Shown here: one piece after another, positions 1 through 8,576 of the stretch
Layout of the letters: each line of letters begins with the position of its first letter
Numbering within the stretch: position 1 is the first letter of the stretch
Assembly: GCA_019637395.1 (NCBI GenBank)
Contig: JAHBVR010000015.1
Location: 62,001-126,000, forward strand
Reading direction: 5' to 3'
DNA from: Vulcanimicrobiota bacterium
Lineage (GTDB): Bacteria; Vulcanimicrobiota; Xenobia; Xenobiales; JADMJV01
Length of the DNA: 64,000 nt
Notes under the pieces: model-generated
What the model saw: the letters and a program-made list of their open reading frames with translations, nothing else
What the model was told of the DNA's origin: nothing
The model's database searches: none
Program-made: the position numbers and the translations under genes

Positions 1-450
1 GGTCAAAATCACGATATGGTTCAGGCGTTCGGCCGACTGATTGCGGCGAATCTCGTCCATGGCGGCGCGAATGCCATGCAGCATCTCGGTGCCCGAACCC
101 ACTTCCACCTGATCGATGTTGCGCACCAATCGGCGGGCCGACTGCTTGTCGTAAATCTGACTGGAAGGAATGAGCACGCGCGCCTTGTCGGCAAAGACGA
201 TGATCGAACACAGATCATTGGGGCGCAGGCAATCGACCACGTGGCTCACGGCCGAAATGACGTAATCCAGCTTCTCGGCGGCGTACATCGAACCGCTCTT
301 ATCCAAAGCGATGGCGATGTTCAAGGCGGCCGGGCCGACCCCGATTTCCGCACTGGGCTTCACTTCAGCTAACAGGTAGACCAACTTATTTTCACTGGTC
401 ACCAGTACATTTTGGTAACTCAGGTAAGTTCCGAGGTCAACTTCAGCCAC
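1..450 (-). CDS. von Willebrand factor A (VWA) domain protein, 3' end outside window
   Basis: The gene begins at a GTG (448-450) behind a strong AGGAGG site and runs off the left edge, so only about 150 residues are visible. After some 45 residues of beta-rich sequence comes a VWA fold whose metal-ion-dependent adhesion site reads DKSGS, the DxSxS motif, followed by 'VGSGTEML', which supplies the usual conserved threonine. VWA domains bind protein partners through a divalent metal. No signal peptide is visible, so it is probably cytoplasmic. It is the last visible gene of a minus-strand run after a Ser/Thr kinase and a pseudokinase-PP2C protein, which suggests it is an adaptor or target in that phospho-signalling module. 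The fold is clear; the role is inferred. Confidence 0.88.
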   Translation of the reverse strand, partial: MAEVDLGTYLSYQNVLVTSENKLVYLLAEVKPSAEIGVGPAALNIAIALDKSGSMYAAEKLDYVISAVSHVVDCLRPNDLCSIIVFADKARVLIPSSQIYDKQSARRLVRNIDQVEVGSGTEMLHGIRAAMDEIRRNQSAERLNHIVILT

Positions 451-508
451 TATAGTCCTCCTGTCGATTGCCGCTGGCCTTTGGGGTCAAAGACGCAAAA
501 TCCTACCC

Positions 509-2251
509 CTAGCACTGAATCACCGCAATCGTCGCATTGTCGTCCGCCCCGCGACCCAAACACAAATCAACCAGCTTCTGACACAGTTCCTGGGGAGACT
601 GAGGAGCCATCACGTGGTGCTCAAATTCATCCGCCTCAAAATACTCCCAAACGCCGTCAGAGCAAAGCACGATGCGATCTCCCGGAGCCACTTCGCGGTC
701 GAACAAATCGACTTCCACGTCCGGATTGGTGCCCAGGGCCCGGTAGATAATACTGCGCTGCGGCGACACGCGGGCTTCTTCCTGAGTCAGACTGCCCATA
801 GCCACCAGCCGGCCCACCAGACTGTGGTCGGTGGTCACCTGGGTCAGTTTCTCACGCCCGTGATAACCGCGGGTATCCCCCACCTGGGCAAAATAAGCCT
901 TGCTGCCGGCCAGCAAGCAGGCCGTGATGGTGCAGCCCATCCCCTGCCGGGCCGAGTCCTGCGAAGCGTACTCGAAGATGGTCCGGTTGGCGGCTCGCAA
1001 GGCCCGTTCCAAGAGATAGTGGCAGCGCTGATCCATGTCCTCGGGCATCAGCACCGTGGTTTGCCGGCCGTTGCGCAGCGACAAATCGGCCGCCACCACT
1101 TCCTGGGCGATGGTTCGGAGGGCCAGAGAAGCCGCCTTGTCGCCCTCCGCCTCACCGCCCATGCCGTCGATGACGGTCACCAGCCAGCCGTCGTAACGCC
1201 GGCTTTTCTCGTAAAAGCTGAAGCGCAACTCCAGGCAGGCATCCTGGTTGATGCGCCGGACACAGCCGATATGGCTAAACATAGCCACCTCGGGTCCGGT
1301 GGGCGCGGCTTTGCCGTTCTTCTTTACCGCCGGCGCCGGCGCGGGTGCCGGGCTCGGGGCCGGTGTCGGCTCCTCGGCCAGACTGCTGGGATTGCGCAGA
1401 GCCTCCAGCATGGCCTGGGCGCTCTCGAAGCGTTCTTCCGGCTTTTTGCGCAAACCGCGCATGATCACTTTTACCAGCCCGTCGGCCCCACTCACGGCCG
1501 GCGGCGGAATTACGAAAAAGCTCTCGCGCGCTTCCAGATTGAGTCGCTGTCCGGTCAACAAGTTATAGCCCACGGCCGCCACGCTAAACAAATCTAGCCG
1601 CTGGTCCTGCAGCCCCAGGCCATACATCTCGGGAGCCGAAAAGCCCGGCGTTACGCTGCAGACCTCTTCACTCTCCCCATCACTCCCCAGCGAACAGGCC
1701 CGTTCCCAGAGGTCCAGCTTGATATGTCCATCGGCATCTCGCCAGATCCGGCTCGGTTGGATGCTGCGCGAAAGCATTTTTTGCTGGTGCAGCTCGTCCA
1801 GCTTCTCCAAAAGCTCTTGCAGCAGTTTCTCGACCTCCGAGGCCTGAAACGTGCCCGCGCTGGCCAATTGATCCTCCAGGCGCTCGCCGGGCCAGGGCGT
1901 GGCCGCGTAGTCAAAATCCTCGGCCGTGAAAAAATCAGCAGGCTGCAAAAAATGCTCACCGCCCAGGCCGCTCAGAAGTTCGCGCTGGCGCGAAAGCTGG
2001 GAAACTTCCCCGGTGCGGCGGGCCTCCAGCAAAAGAAAAGACTGGTCATCGCGCCTGGCCTGATAGCGCAGAATGGGCCCACTCTCCAGCAGGCTCTCGA
2101 TCAAATAACGATCCAGAACCTGGCTTCCTGGATCGAGCGGGCCCAGCCTCGGACGATCCGCGCTGGAATCAGTCTCCATCTGGGCTCCGCAGTCTTCACA
2201 GTAAATCGAGCCGGGTGGATTGACGGCACCGCAACCGCTGCAGGTGATCAA
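509..2251 (-). CDS. Zinc ribbon - pseudokinase - PP2C phosphatase fusion
   Basis: This 580-residue protein has three parts. Residues 1-25 form a zinc ribbon with cysteines 4, 7, 18 and 21. Residues about 45-285 follow a Ser/Thr kinase fold, but key residues are gone: the HRD loop is replaced by SRSIQPSRI (161-169), DFG by DLW (180-182), and no glycine-rich loop or VAIK lysine is evident, while APE (206-208) remains. After a Pro-Ala linker (295-318), residues 325-580 are a PP2C-type phosphatase with metal-binding motifs NQDA, DGMGG (362-366), GDTRG, CSDGVWE (531-536) and DDN. The phosphatase looks active; the kinase half is probably a regulatory pseudokinase. It lies 37 bp downstream of an active kinase gene and upstream of a VWA gene, so it likely reverses that kinase's phosphorylation. 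Confidence 0.9.
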   Translation of the reverse strand: MITCSGCGAVNPPGSIYCEDCGAQMETDSSADRPRLGPLDPGSQVLDRYLIESLLESGPILRYQARRDDQSFLLLEARRTGEVSQLSRQRELLSGLGGEHFLQPADFFTAEDFDYAATPWPGERLEDQLASAGTFQASEVEKLLQELLEKLDELHQQKMLSRSIQPSRIWRDADGHIKLDLWERACSLGSDGESEEVCSVTPGFSAPEMYGLGLQDQRLDLFSVAAVGYNLLTGQRLNLEARESFFVIPPPAVSGADGLVKVIMRGLRKKPEERFESAQAMLEALRNPSSLAEEPTPAPSPAPAPAPAVKKNGKAAPTGPEVAMFSHIGCVRRINQDACLELRFSFYEKSRRYDGWLVTVIDGMGGEAEGDKAASLALRTIAQEVVAADLSLRNGRQTTVLMPEDMDQRCHYLLERALRAANRTIFEYASQDSARQGMGCTITACLLAGSKAYFAQVGDTRGYHGREKLTQVTTDHSLVGRLVAMGSLTQEEARVSPQRSIIYRALGTNPDVEVDLFDREVAPGDRIVLCSDGVWEYFEADEFEHHVMAPQSPQELCQKLVDLCLGRGADDNATIAVIQC

Positions 2252-2288
2252 CGCGGAAAGTCCCTTCTTGCTGTTCGAAGGCCTGAGT

Positions 2289-3734
2289 TTATAAGCCCAG
2301 GCCGTGCAGAAAAGCCTTCCAGTCGAGGTGTAAAACTCCTACTATGCCCACGCCCACGGTGGCCCAACTCAGAGTAAAAAAGGCCGACACCCAGGCCATG
2401 AACGAGAGCCCGCCGCGCTTCCGGCGCGGTGCGCTCCAGGCGGTGGCGAACATCAAGGGGGTGGTGAGGAAACCCGCAAAGGGCAATACCGACCACAAAA
2501 TCAAGAAGACCGAGGCCGGATACGCCCAGGCCGGCACCTTGCGCGGCAGCACTTCCAACTCCACCCGCAGGGGCGGTAACTGGGGCTTGCCCTCGAAATG
2601 CACCAGCCCGGCCACCCGGCCGCCTTCATCCAGCGCGCGCGTGTCCGCATAGACGGCCAGCGCCACGTTCTCCCCGTTGACTTTGAGCGGCGTGACTTTG
2701 AGCCACTTGCTATCGCTGCGCAGCTTGCCCTTGACCTTGCCCTGCAGCACCAATGACGCTCGCGCCTGCCCCCCCCAGTCCAGACGGCCCAAAGACACGG
2801 TGCCCGGATGGAAGCCCTCGGTCGGCAGCGGGCCACTGACCACCGGCACGGCCGCCTGCTCGTGGGCGAGTTCACTGGTCTTGGAACTCTTGGGCAAAGC
2901 GCCTGAGCGCCGCTCCACACCCTCCAGAGCCTGGCGAAAGTCCAGGGCGCTTTGAAAGCGATCCTCCGGCTTTAAGGAAACCCCTCGCAATATCAGGCGG
3001 TTCAGCTCCTCCGGCACTTTTTCCAGGGGAGCAAACTGAAAGGGACTCTCGCCCGGGTCGGCACCGCTCAAACAATGATGGAGAGTGGCCCCCAGAGCAT
3101 ATAAATCGGTGCGGTGGTCGGACTGTCCCCGCCCATACTGCTCTGGAGCCGCATAGCCGGGCGTCCCCAAGGCCCGCGTATCTGAACCCGCACCCTGGCG
3201 AAAGACGCGGGCAATCCCAAAATCCACCAGCATCGGCTTGCCCGACGAAGTCAGGATGATGTTGGCCGGCTTCAAATCGCGAAAAATCACCGGCTGCGCC
3301 TGCCCGTGCAGGTATTCCAGCGCTTCGCACATCTGCACGCCCAGTCGAATGGTCTCGCCCACGCTCAGAGGGCCTTTTTCCAACACGTGCTCCAGGGTGG
3401 AGCCCTCGACATAGTCCATGACCAGGTAATGGCGCCCATTCTCCTGAAAAAAATCCACCACCCGCGGCAGACTGGGATGGTTCAAACCAGAAAGAATCTG
3501 GGCTTCCGCCACAAACGACTGCTCGGCCTGAATCCTCTCGGCTTCATCCTGGGTATTCTGGATCAACTCCTTGAGCGCCCACTGGCGCGGCAAACGAGTA
3601 TCGGTGGCCAGATAGACCGAGCCCATGCCCCCTTCACCCAGCATTCTCTCGACCCTATAGCGATCCTGAACGACATGCCCCGCAGACAACACAAAGTAGA
3701 CTTTTCTGGTCGCTCCCCTTTCCCCCTGTTGCAA
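2289..3734 (-). CDS. Membrane-anchored Ser/Thr protein kinase (Hanks type)
   Basis: The kinase domain spans roughly residues 25-275, with glycine loop GEGGMGSV (33-40), lysine 55, FRDLKPAN (151-158, the HRD loop with Phe for His), DFG (171-173) and APE (196-198); all catalytic residues are present. Residues 300-395 form a beta-rich region of unknown type, followed by two hydrophobic segments (about 405-430 and 443-468), so the C-terminus is anchored in the membrane with the kinase on the cytoplasmic side. The start is uncertain: the longest frame opens with TTG and no convincing ribosome site is seen for it or for the GTG at residue 14. It heads a minus-strand run with the PP2C and VWA genes, giving a writer-eraser-adaptor triad. 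Confidence 0.9.
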   Translation of the reverse strand: MQQGERGATRKVYFVLSAGHVVQDRYRVERMLGEGGMGSVYLATDTRLPRQWALKELIQNTQDEAERIQAEQSFVAEAQILSGLNHPSLPRVVDFFQENGRHYLVMDYVEGSTLEHVLEKGPLSVGETIRLGVQMCEALEYLHGQAQPVIFRDLKPANIILTSSGKPMLVDFGIARVFRQGAGSDTRALGTPGYAAPEQYGRGQSDHRTDLYALGATLHHCLSGADPGESPFQFAPLEKVPEELNRLILRGVSLKPEDRFQSALDFRQALEGVERRSGALPKSSKTSELAHEQAAVPVVSGPLPTEGFHPGTVSLGRLDWGGQARASLVLQGKVKGKLRSDSKWLKVTPLKVNGENVALAVYADTRALDEGGRVAGLVHFEGKPQLPPLRVELEVLPRKVPAWAYPASVFLILWSVLPFAGFLTTPLMFATAWSAPRRKRGGLSFMAWVSAFFTLSWATVGVGIVGVLHLDWKAFLHGLGL

Positions 3735-3761
3735 ACTTGCAGGGAAATTTGCACCGAGGAG

Positions 3762-3789
3762 TTGACGAATTAAAAAATCCCGCTACCCT
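3762..3789 (+). promoter_or_regulatory. Possible sigma-70 promoter
   Basis: TTGACG at 3762-3767 is followed after 16 bases of mostly A/T by TACCCT (3784-3789). The -35 box is good and the -10 box poor. It lies upstream of a small reading frame at 3799 and a rho-independent terminator at 3931, which together look like a short plus-strand transcription unit. Confidence 0.35.
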
Positions 3790-3798
3790 TCTGAGGCC

Positions 3799-3894
3799 AT
3801 GAAGAAATTGCCGCGGCAGAACCATGAAATGCCGGGCCGGCACGACCGTCCTGGCTCTTTCCACATGCGTCGTCCGAAAGGCGGGCTTCTCTAA
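3799..3894 (+). CDS. Possible 31-residue basic small protein
   Basis: A short frame opens with ATG at 3799 after a GAGG sequence and ends at TAA. The product is about 31 residues and rich in Arg, Lys, His, Pro and Gly, with no membrane segment. It sits in the 297-bp gap between the divergent kinase and speA genes, behind a possible promoter and before a clear terminator. I do not recognise it; it could be a real small protein, a leader peptide, or a chance frame within a small RNA. Confidence 0.3.
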   Translation: MKKLPRQNHEMPGRHDRPGSFHMRRPKGGLL

Positions 3895-3930
3895 TAGATT
3901 TACTATCAAATAAATCTATCGTTTAAAACC

Positions 3931-3965
3931 GCCCATCCGTTAAATTCCTGAATGGGCTTTTTATT
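3931..3965 (+). terminator. Rho-independent terminator
   Basis: GCCCAT and ATGGGC form a six-base stem around a 15-base loop, followed directly by CTTTTTATTT. It faces the plus strand and ends the short unit that carries the small frame at 3799. Confidence 0.55.
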
Positions 3966-3973
3966 TCCATTCT

Positions 3974-4024
3974 GATCCCGTAGCTCAGCTGGGGTTTGCT
4001 CCGCAAACCGGTCAGCCACCCCAC
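3974..4024 (+). pseudogene. tRNA-like fragment
   Basis: Thirteen bases (3980-3992) match the universal tRNA D-arm start, GTAGCTCAGCTGG. They are followed by a hairpin with five-base stem GGTTT/AAACC and a seven-base loop (3993-4009). The 3' part of the D-arm, the T33 of a real anticodon loop, the T-arm and the pairing 3' acceptor strand are missing, so it cannot fold as a full tRNA. It is best read as a remnant, perhaps left by an integration or deletion. Confidence 0.35.
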
Positions 4025-4031
4025 TTTATCC

Positions 4032-5966
4032 CTAAGGCGACAAATAGGTATAGCTGGCCAGACTGCGCTCGTAGCTCTGCAGTAGAAGCTGCGATTCCTG
4101 CAGGGTGATCAGGCCCTTTTCCAGAGCTTCTTCGGTCTGGATGCGGACGCTTTCCACCAAGTCGGCGGCTCCGTACTGCACATAGCCCAGCACTTCCTGA
4201 ATGGTATCGCCCTTGACCACGTGCTCGATATGGTAGCCTTGCTGGGACAGGCGAATGTGCACCGCGTTGGTATCGCCGAACAAGTTGTGCAAATTGCCCA
4301 TAATCTCTTGATAAGCCCCGGCCAGGAACATACCCAGGAAATACGGCTCCATCTCGCCTTGCTGATCATACCGGGGCGTGTGCAGCTCCAGCACCGATTT
4401 CACATCGCGCAAATCGATAAAACGGTCAATCTTACCATCCGAATCGCAGGTCAGATCGGCCAGGGTGCCGCGTTCGACCGGTTCCTCATCCAGGCGGTGA
4501 ATAGGCAGAATCGGGAACAACTGGTCAATGGCCCACATATCCGGCGCAGATTGGAACAAACTCAAATTCATGTAGTAGATGGAAGACATCACCTGATCGA
4601 GTTCTTCCAGATCGTCGGGCACGTGCTCCAACTGCTTGACCAGATCGCGGATCTTCCACAGGGCGGCCCAGTAAATCTGCTCGGCCCGAGCCCGGTCTTT
4701 CAGGCTCAGATAGCCCAGGTTGAACGTGGAAACCGCCTGCTCTTTGAAGTGCGTGACGTCGTTGTAAGCTTCCAGCACATTTTCCAGCGACAACCCTTCA
4801 TAGGTTTCGCTCAAATTGCGCAGTAGCGGTGGATCCTCGGGACCCACCTTAGCTGGAGTAACACGGGGCACCTGGCTCACCGAGAGCACGTCGAAAATCA
4901 GCACTGATTGATGCGAAGCCAGCGCGCGCCCGCTCTCGCTGATCAAGGTGGGCACCGGCAATTTGGCCGCCTCGCAGCAATCCTTGATCTCGGCCACCAC
5001 GTCATTGGCGTAATTCTGGATATTGTAGTTCTTGGAGGCGTAAAAATTACTCTTGGAACCATCGTAGTCGACGGCCAGGCCACCACCCACGTCCAGGTAC
5101 TTCATGTCCGCGCCCAGCTGGGCCAGTTCCACATAGACCCGGCCGGCCTCGCGCAACGCATCCTTCAAGACTTTAATCGACGAAATCTGCGAGCCGATAT
5201 GAAAGTGCAGCAACTGCAACTCCGACAACAGCCCGGCCTCACGCAGCATCTCCACGGCACGGATGATCTCCACCGCCGTGAGCCCAAATTTGGCCCGATC
5301 GCCGGCACTGATGCCCCAGCGGCCCTCCCCCTTGGTGGAAAGCTTGGCGCGCACGCCCAAAACCGGACGCAGCCCGAGGCGCTGGCTCACGGCAATGACC
5401 TCGGAAACCTCCTCCATCTGCTCAAGCACGATGATGCAATTCTTGCCCAGACGCCGCGCTAAAATGGCCTTTTCCAGGTATTCGCTATCCTTATAACCGT
5501 TACAGATCAGTAGCGCACCGGGCGCATTGAGAGCGGCCATGGCGATCATCAATTCCGGCTTGGAACCCGCCTCCAACCCGAAATGATATCGGTCGGCAAA
5601 CTTGACGTAGCTCTCCACCAGGTGGCGCTGCTGGTTGCACTTGACCGGAAAAACTCCACGGTAAGTGCCCTTATAGTTATAGCGCCCGATGGCTTTCTTG
5701 AAAGCCGAATTCAAACGATCGATGCGATCTTCGAGGATGTCCGGAAAACGAATCAACAGCGGCAGATTCAAACTGCGCTGGCGCAGCGACTGTACCAGCT
5801 CATAAAGATCCAGAATGCTCCCCCGGTCTCCCTGCGGAGAAACGGTCAGATGCCCGGCCGAATTGATGGAAAAATAAGGGTCTCCCCAGCCGGGAACGCG
5901 ATAAAGCTGCTCGCTGTCCTCAATCGTCCAGGCGGTACCCACCGGATCAGCTGTTGGCACGGTCAT
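4032..5966 (-). CDS. speA: Biosynthetic arginine decarboxylase
   Basis: Arginine decarboxylase converts arginine to agmatine, the first step of polyamine synthesis by the agmatine route; it needs pyridoxal phosphate and Mg2+. The 644 residues match the usual 630-660. Family signatures are the PLP-lysine segment YRGVFPVKCNQQ (lysine 109), the LEAGSKPEL stretch, HFHIGSQI, the glycine loop DVGGGLAVDYDGS, and SESGRA. I chose ATG 5966 because the protein from there (MTVPTADP...) begins as family members do; a longer frame from 6038 would run far into the upstream TPR gene. Even so it overlaps that gene's end by 20 bp, which suggests translational coupling. No ureohydrolase for the next step is in the window. 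Confidence 0.95.
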   Translation of the reverse strand: MTVPTADPVGTAWTIEDSEQLYRVPGWGDPYFSINSAGHLTVSPQGDRGSILDLYELVQSLRQRSLNLPLLIRFPDILEDRIDRLNSAFKKAIGRYNYKGTYRGVFPVKCNQQRHLVESYVKFADRYHFGLEAGSKPELMIAMAALNAPGALLICNGYKDSEYLEKAILARRLGKNCIIVLEQMEEVSEVIAVSQRLGLRPVLGVRAKLSTKGEGRWGISAGDRAKFGLTAVEIIRAVEMLREAGLLSELQLLHFHIGSQISSIKVLKDALREAGRVYVELAQLGADMKYLDVGGGLAVDYDGSKSNFYASKNYNIQNYANDVVAEIKDCCEAAKLPVPTLISESGRALASHQSVLIFDVLSVSQVPRVTPAKVGPEDPPLLRNLSETYEGLSLENVLEAYNDVTHFKEQAVSTFNLGYLSLKDRARAEQIYWAALWKIRDLVKQLEHVPDDLEELDQVMSSIYYMNLSLFQSAPDMWAIDQLFPILPIHRLDEEPVERGTLADLTCDSDGKIDRFIDLRDVKSVLELHTPRYDQQGEMEPYFLGMFLAGAYQEIMGNLHNLFGDTNAVHIRLSQQGYHIEHVVKGDTIQEVLGYVQYGAADLVESVRIQTEEALEKGLITLQESQLLLQSYERSLASYTYLSP

Positions 5967-7530
5967 TGGCGGGGCCTTCCTGACTATCGCCCTGAGCGGG
6001 CAAGTCTTCCATCCAGACGCGGAACAACTCGATCTCATCGAGCGTCTCCAGTTCCTGCAGATAACGCCCTACCTGGCGGGCCAATCCGGCCCCACGGGCG
6101 GTGCGCACGGCCGACTTGAAAGCCTCGGTGGCCTGAGCCGTCTGCTTGAACTGACGATAGAGCACGCCCAACTCGCAGTAAGTCTCGGCCAACCAGGCGC
6201 CGGCCGAGCCCACCGACAGAGCTTCGATGCAGGTGCGGAAATGCGACTCCGCCTGCTCCAACTGGTTCTCGGCCCGCGCTAGAATGCCGTCCAGACAGCC
6301 CAGGAAAGTCAATTCGCGCTGTAAATCGTGCTCCTGGAACAGGGCCGCGGCCCGTTCGCGCACCTCGGCCGCCTCCTTCAATTGCCCGGCCCGGGCGTGG
6401 GCGAAGCCCAGGTCCATATAAACGCGGGCCAGGTTCATCCAGTCCTCCACGAACTGAAACAGACCGATGCTTTCTTTCAAGTTGACGACCGCGTCCTCAA
6501 AGCGGCCGACCTGCATCAGACAGCGGCCCAGATTGCGATAGGAGTAGCCCAGGGCGTAATAATTGCGGTACCGAGACGAAAGCTCGAGATCTTTTTGGAA
6601 GTAGCGAATGGCGCCTTCCATATCCTCGCGCAGCAGCGCCACCTGCCCCAGTTTTCCATACAGCGTGGCCAGTTCGGCGTGCGCGCCCAGGCGCCGGCAC
6701 AGACTCTCGCTCTTCTTGAAAGTAAAAACTGCCTCGTCCAAACGGTTAGCGCCCTGCATGGTGCGGCCGATGCTGTCATAGACCTTGGCCTGACCATAGC
6801 GGTCACCGGCCGTCGTATAAATCTCCAAGGCCTTCAGATGGTATCCCAGCGCCTTCTGATGTTCGCGCCGCAAGCTGGCCATCACGCCCAGGAAGCGCAA
6901 CACATTGGCTTCCTCCAGGGAGCGCGTGGGCAGCTTGCGCAAACGGTTGAGGGCCATGGCCAGGCTTTCCTCGGCATTGGCTCGCTGCGACACACGGAAA
7001 TAATAGAGTCCCCACTGGCGGTCAAAGCTGGCGCACACTTCTCCCCATTCCGGGTCGTGAATATGCGGTTCCAGCTCCTTTTCCACCCGCTCCAGCAGAA
7101 TACGCGACTGATCCACTTCGCCGGTTTGCCCGGCCAGCGCGATCTGGCGCTCTACGGCCATCAACTCGAGGCGCTTCAAACCAGCCGCCTCGGCCGCCAG
7201 GCGGGCTTTCTGCAGGAAATCGCGAGACTGCTCCGGCTCACCGCGCATGGAGAACAGATCACCCTGCCCCAACAAACTGCGAACCTTGACCTCGGGGCTT
7301 TCAGCCGACTCCACCAGGCGATCCAATTCACGCTGAGCGCGCTCCCAGCGACCCACCACCAAACTGGTCTCGGCCAGCAGCAAACGGGCCATCTCCAGTT
7401 CCGGACTGGCCTCGGAGCGAATCCGGATGGCCTCCTCCAAAAGCTGGTTGGCCTTGGAATAATCCAGCTTTCCGATGGCTTCCTGAGCCTGATCCAAAGC
7501 GACAGACAGTTCGCCGGGTTTCACGGTCAC
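5947..7530 (-). CDS. TPR-repeat protein
   Basis: The 527 residues are almost wholly helical and read as tandem tetratricopeptide repeats, with typical positions such as 'ALGYHLKALEIY' and 'ALGYSYRNLGRC'. TPR arrays are protein-interaction scaffolds; no enzyme domain, signal peptide or membrane segment is visible, so it is likely cytoplasmic. The start is GTG 7530 with a GGGAG site ten bases upstream. It lies between the isocitrate dehydrogenase and speA genes on the same strand, 23 bp after the former and overlapping the latter, so the three are probably cotranscribed. A link to arginine or carbon metabolism is only suggested by position. Confidence 0.85.
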   Translation of the reverse strand: MTVKPGELSVALDQAQEAIGKLDYSKANQLLEEAIRIRSEASPELEMARLLLAETSLVVGRWERAQRELDRLVESAESPEVKVRSLLGQGDLFSMRGEPEQSRDFLQKARLAAEAAGLKRLELMAVERQIALAGQTGEVDQSRILLERVEKELEPHIHDPEWGEVCASFDRQWGLYYFRVSQRANAEESLAMALNRLRKLPTRSLEEANVLRFLGVMASLRREHQKALGYHLKALEIYTTAGDRYGQAKVYDSIGRTMQGANRLDEAVFTFKKSESLCRRLGAHAELATLYGKLGQVALLREDMEGAIRYFQKDLELSSRYRNYYALGYSYRNLGRCLMQVGRFEDAVVNLKESIGLFQFVEDWMNLARVYMDLGFAHARAGQLKEAAEVRERAAALFQEHDLQRELTFLGCLDGILARAENQLEQAESHFRTCIEALSVGSAGAWLAETYCELGVLYRQFKQTAQATEAFKSAVRTARGAGLARQVGRYLQELETLDEIELFRVWMEDLPAQGDSQEGPANDRANS

Positions 7531-7553
7531 CGGGTTGTAGCTCCCTTCTTCAA

Positions 7554-8576
7554 TTACAGTCGTGCCATCACGGCCTGGGCGAATTGCTCGGTGGACAGTT
7601 CGCCGCCCAGGTCCCGAGTCTTCTCCCCGTTCTCCAGAGCGCCCTCGTAAGCCGCCCGGATTCTTTCAGCGCACCGCTCCGAGGAAGCATCCCCATGCTG
7701 GTCGGCCAGGTAGTGCAGCATCATCTCGGCCGACATCAACAAAGCCAGCGGATTGGCCAGCCCCTGCCCGGCGATGTCCGGTGCCGACCCGTGCACCGCC
7801 TCAAAGACGGCGGCTCCGTCCTCGCCATAGTTGGCGCCCGGCGTCACCCCCAGCCCGCCCACCAGCCCTGCGCACAAATCGCTGACCACGTCTCCATAGA
7901 GATTCTCCATGAGCAAAATATCGAAGCGAGTCGGATCCTGCACCAACCGCATGCAGCCGGCGTCGATAATCAGCTCCTCCAGGTCGATGTTGGGATAGTC
8001 CTCACGATGTACCCGCCGAGCATTGCGCAGGCTCATCCCATCCCCCAGCTTCAAGATATTCGCTTTATGAAACACCGTGATCTTCCGCCGCTTCCGATGC
8101 GTAGCGAAGCGAAAAGCCCAGTGCGCGATGCGCCCACAAGCAGCCTCGGTGGCCACCTTCAAACTGGCCACCACCCCGGCCACCACCTCGTGCTCCAATC
8201 CCGAATAGAGCCCCTCGGTATTCTCGCGAATGACGATCAGATCCACATCCTCAAAGCGCGTCTTCACACCCTTCAAAGAGCGCACCGGCCGCACCGCCGC
8301 AAACAGATTCAGGCGCTTGCGCAGACCCACATTCACCGAGGTGAACCCCCCACCCACCGGCGTAGTGCACGGCCCCTTCAGAGCCAACTTGTGCCGCGAA
8401 ATCGCCTCCAGAGTAGAATCCGGCAGTACCGGCAACCCCTTCTCCAGAGCGGCCACTCCAGCCGGATGCTCCTCAAACTCTAGCGGAGCGCCGGCCGCCC
8501 GCAACACCCGCAGCGTAGCCTCGGTAATTTCGGGACCAATTCCATCCCCTGGAATACAAACAGCTTTATAACTCAT
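7554..8576 (-). CDS. NAD-dependent isocitrate dehydrogenase (IDH/IMDH family)
   Basis: This 340-residue enzyme belongs to the beta-decarboxylating dehydrogenase family: it oxidises a 2-hydroxyacid such as isocitrate to a 2-oxoacid and CO2. Visible are the N-terminal GDGIGPE (10-16), ENTEGLYSGLEH (118-129), catalytic lysine 171 in VFHKAN, metal-binding aspartates 229 and 233, and the cofactor loop VHGSAPDIAG (261-270). The ENTEG-YSG-EH signature and the length resemble NAD-type IDH rather than the longer NADP enzyme or LeuB; homoisocitrate dehydrogenase cannot be excluded. ATG 8576 is the start because of the AAGGGAG site before it and the typical family N-terminus. The start overlaps the upstream nucleotidyltransferase by 11 bp. 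Confidence 0.88.
   Translation of the reverse strand: MSYKAVCIPGDGIGPEITEATLRVLRAAGAPLEFEEHPAGVAALEKGLPVLPDSTLEAISRHKLALKGPCTTPVGGGFTSVNVGLRKRLNLFAAVRPVRSLKGVKTRFEDVDLIVIRENTEGLYSGLEHEVVAGVVASLKVATEAACGRIAHWAFRFATHRKRRKITVFHKANILKLGDGMSLRNARRVHREDYPNIDLEELIIDAGCMRLVQDPTRFDILLMENLYGDVVSDLCAGLVGGLGVTPGANYGEDGAAVFEAVHGSAPDIAGQGLANPLALLMSAEMMLHYLADQHGDASSERCAERIRAAYEGALENGEKTRDLGGELSTEQFAQAVMARL

Noticed and set aside
614-1597. 327-residue plus-strand frame across the PP2C gene
   Set aside because: It lies wholly inside the minus-strand PP2C fusion, which has clear domains; its own composition has no recognisable motif.
3974-4024. Functional tRNA at the D-arm match
   Set aside because: The T-arm, the pairing acceptor strand and a proper anticodon loop are missing, so it is listed only as a fragment.
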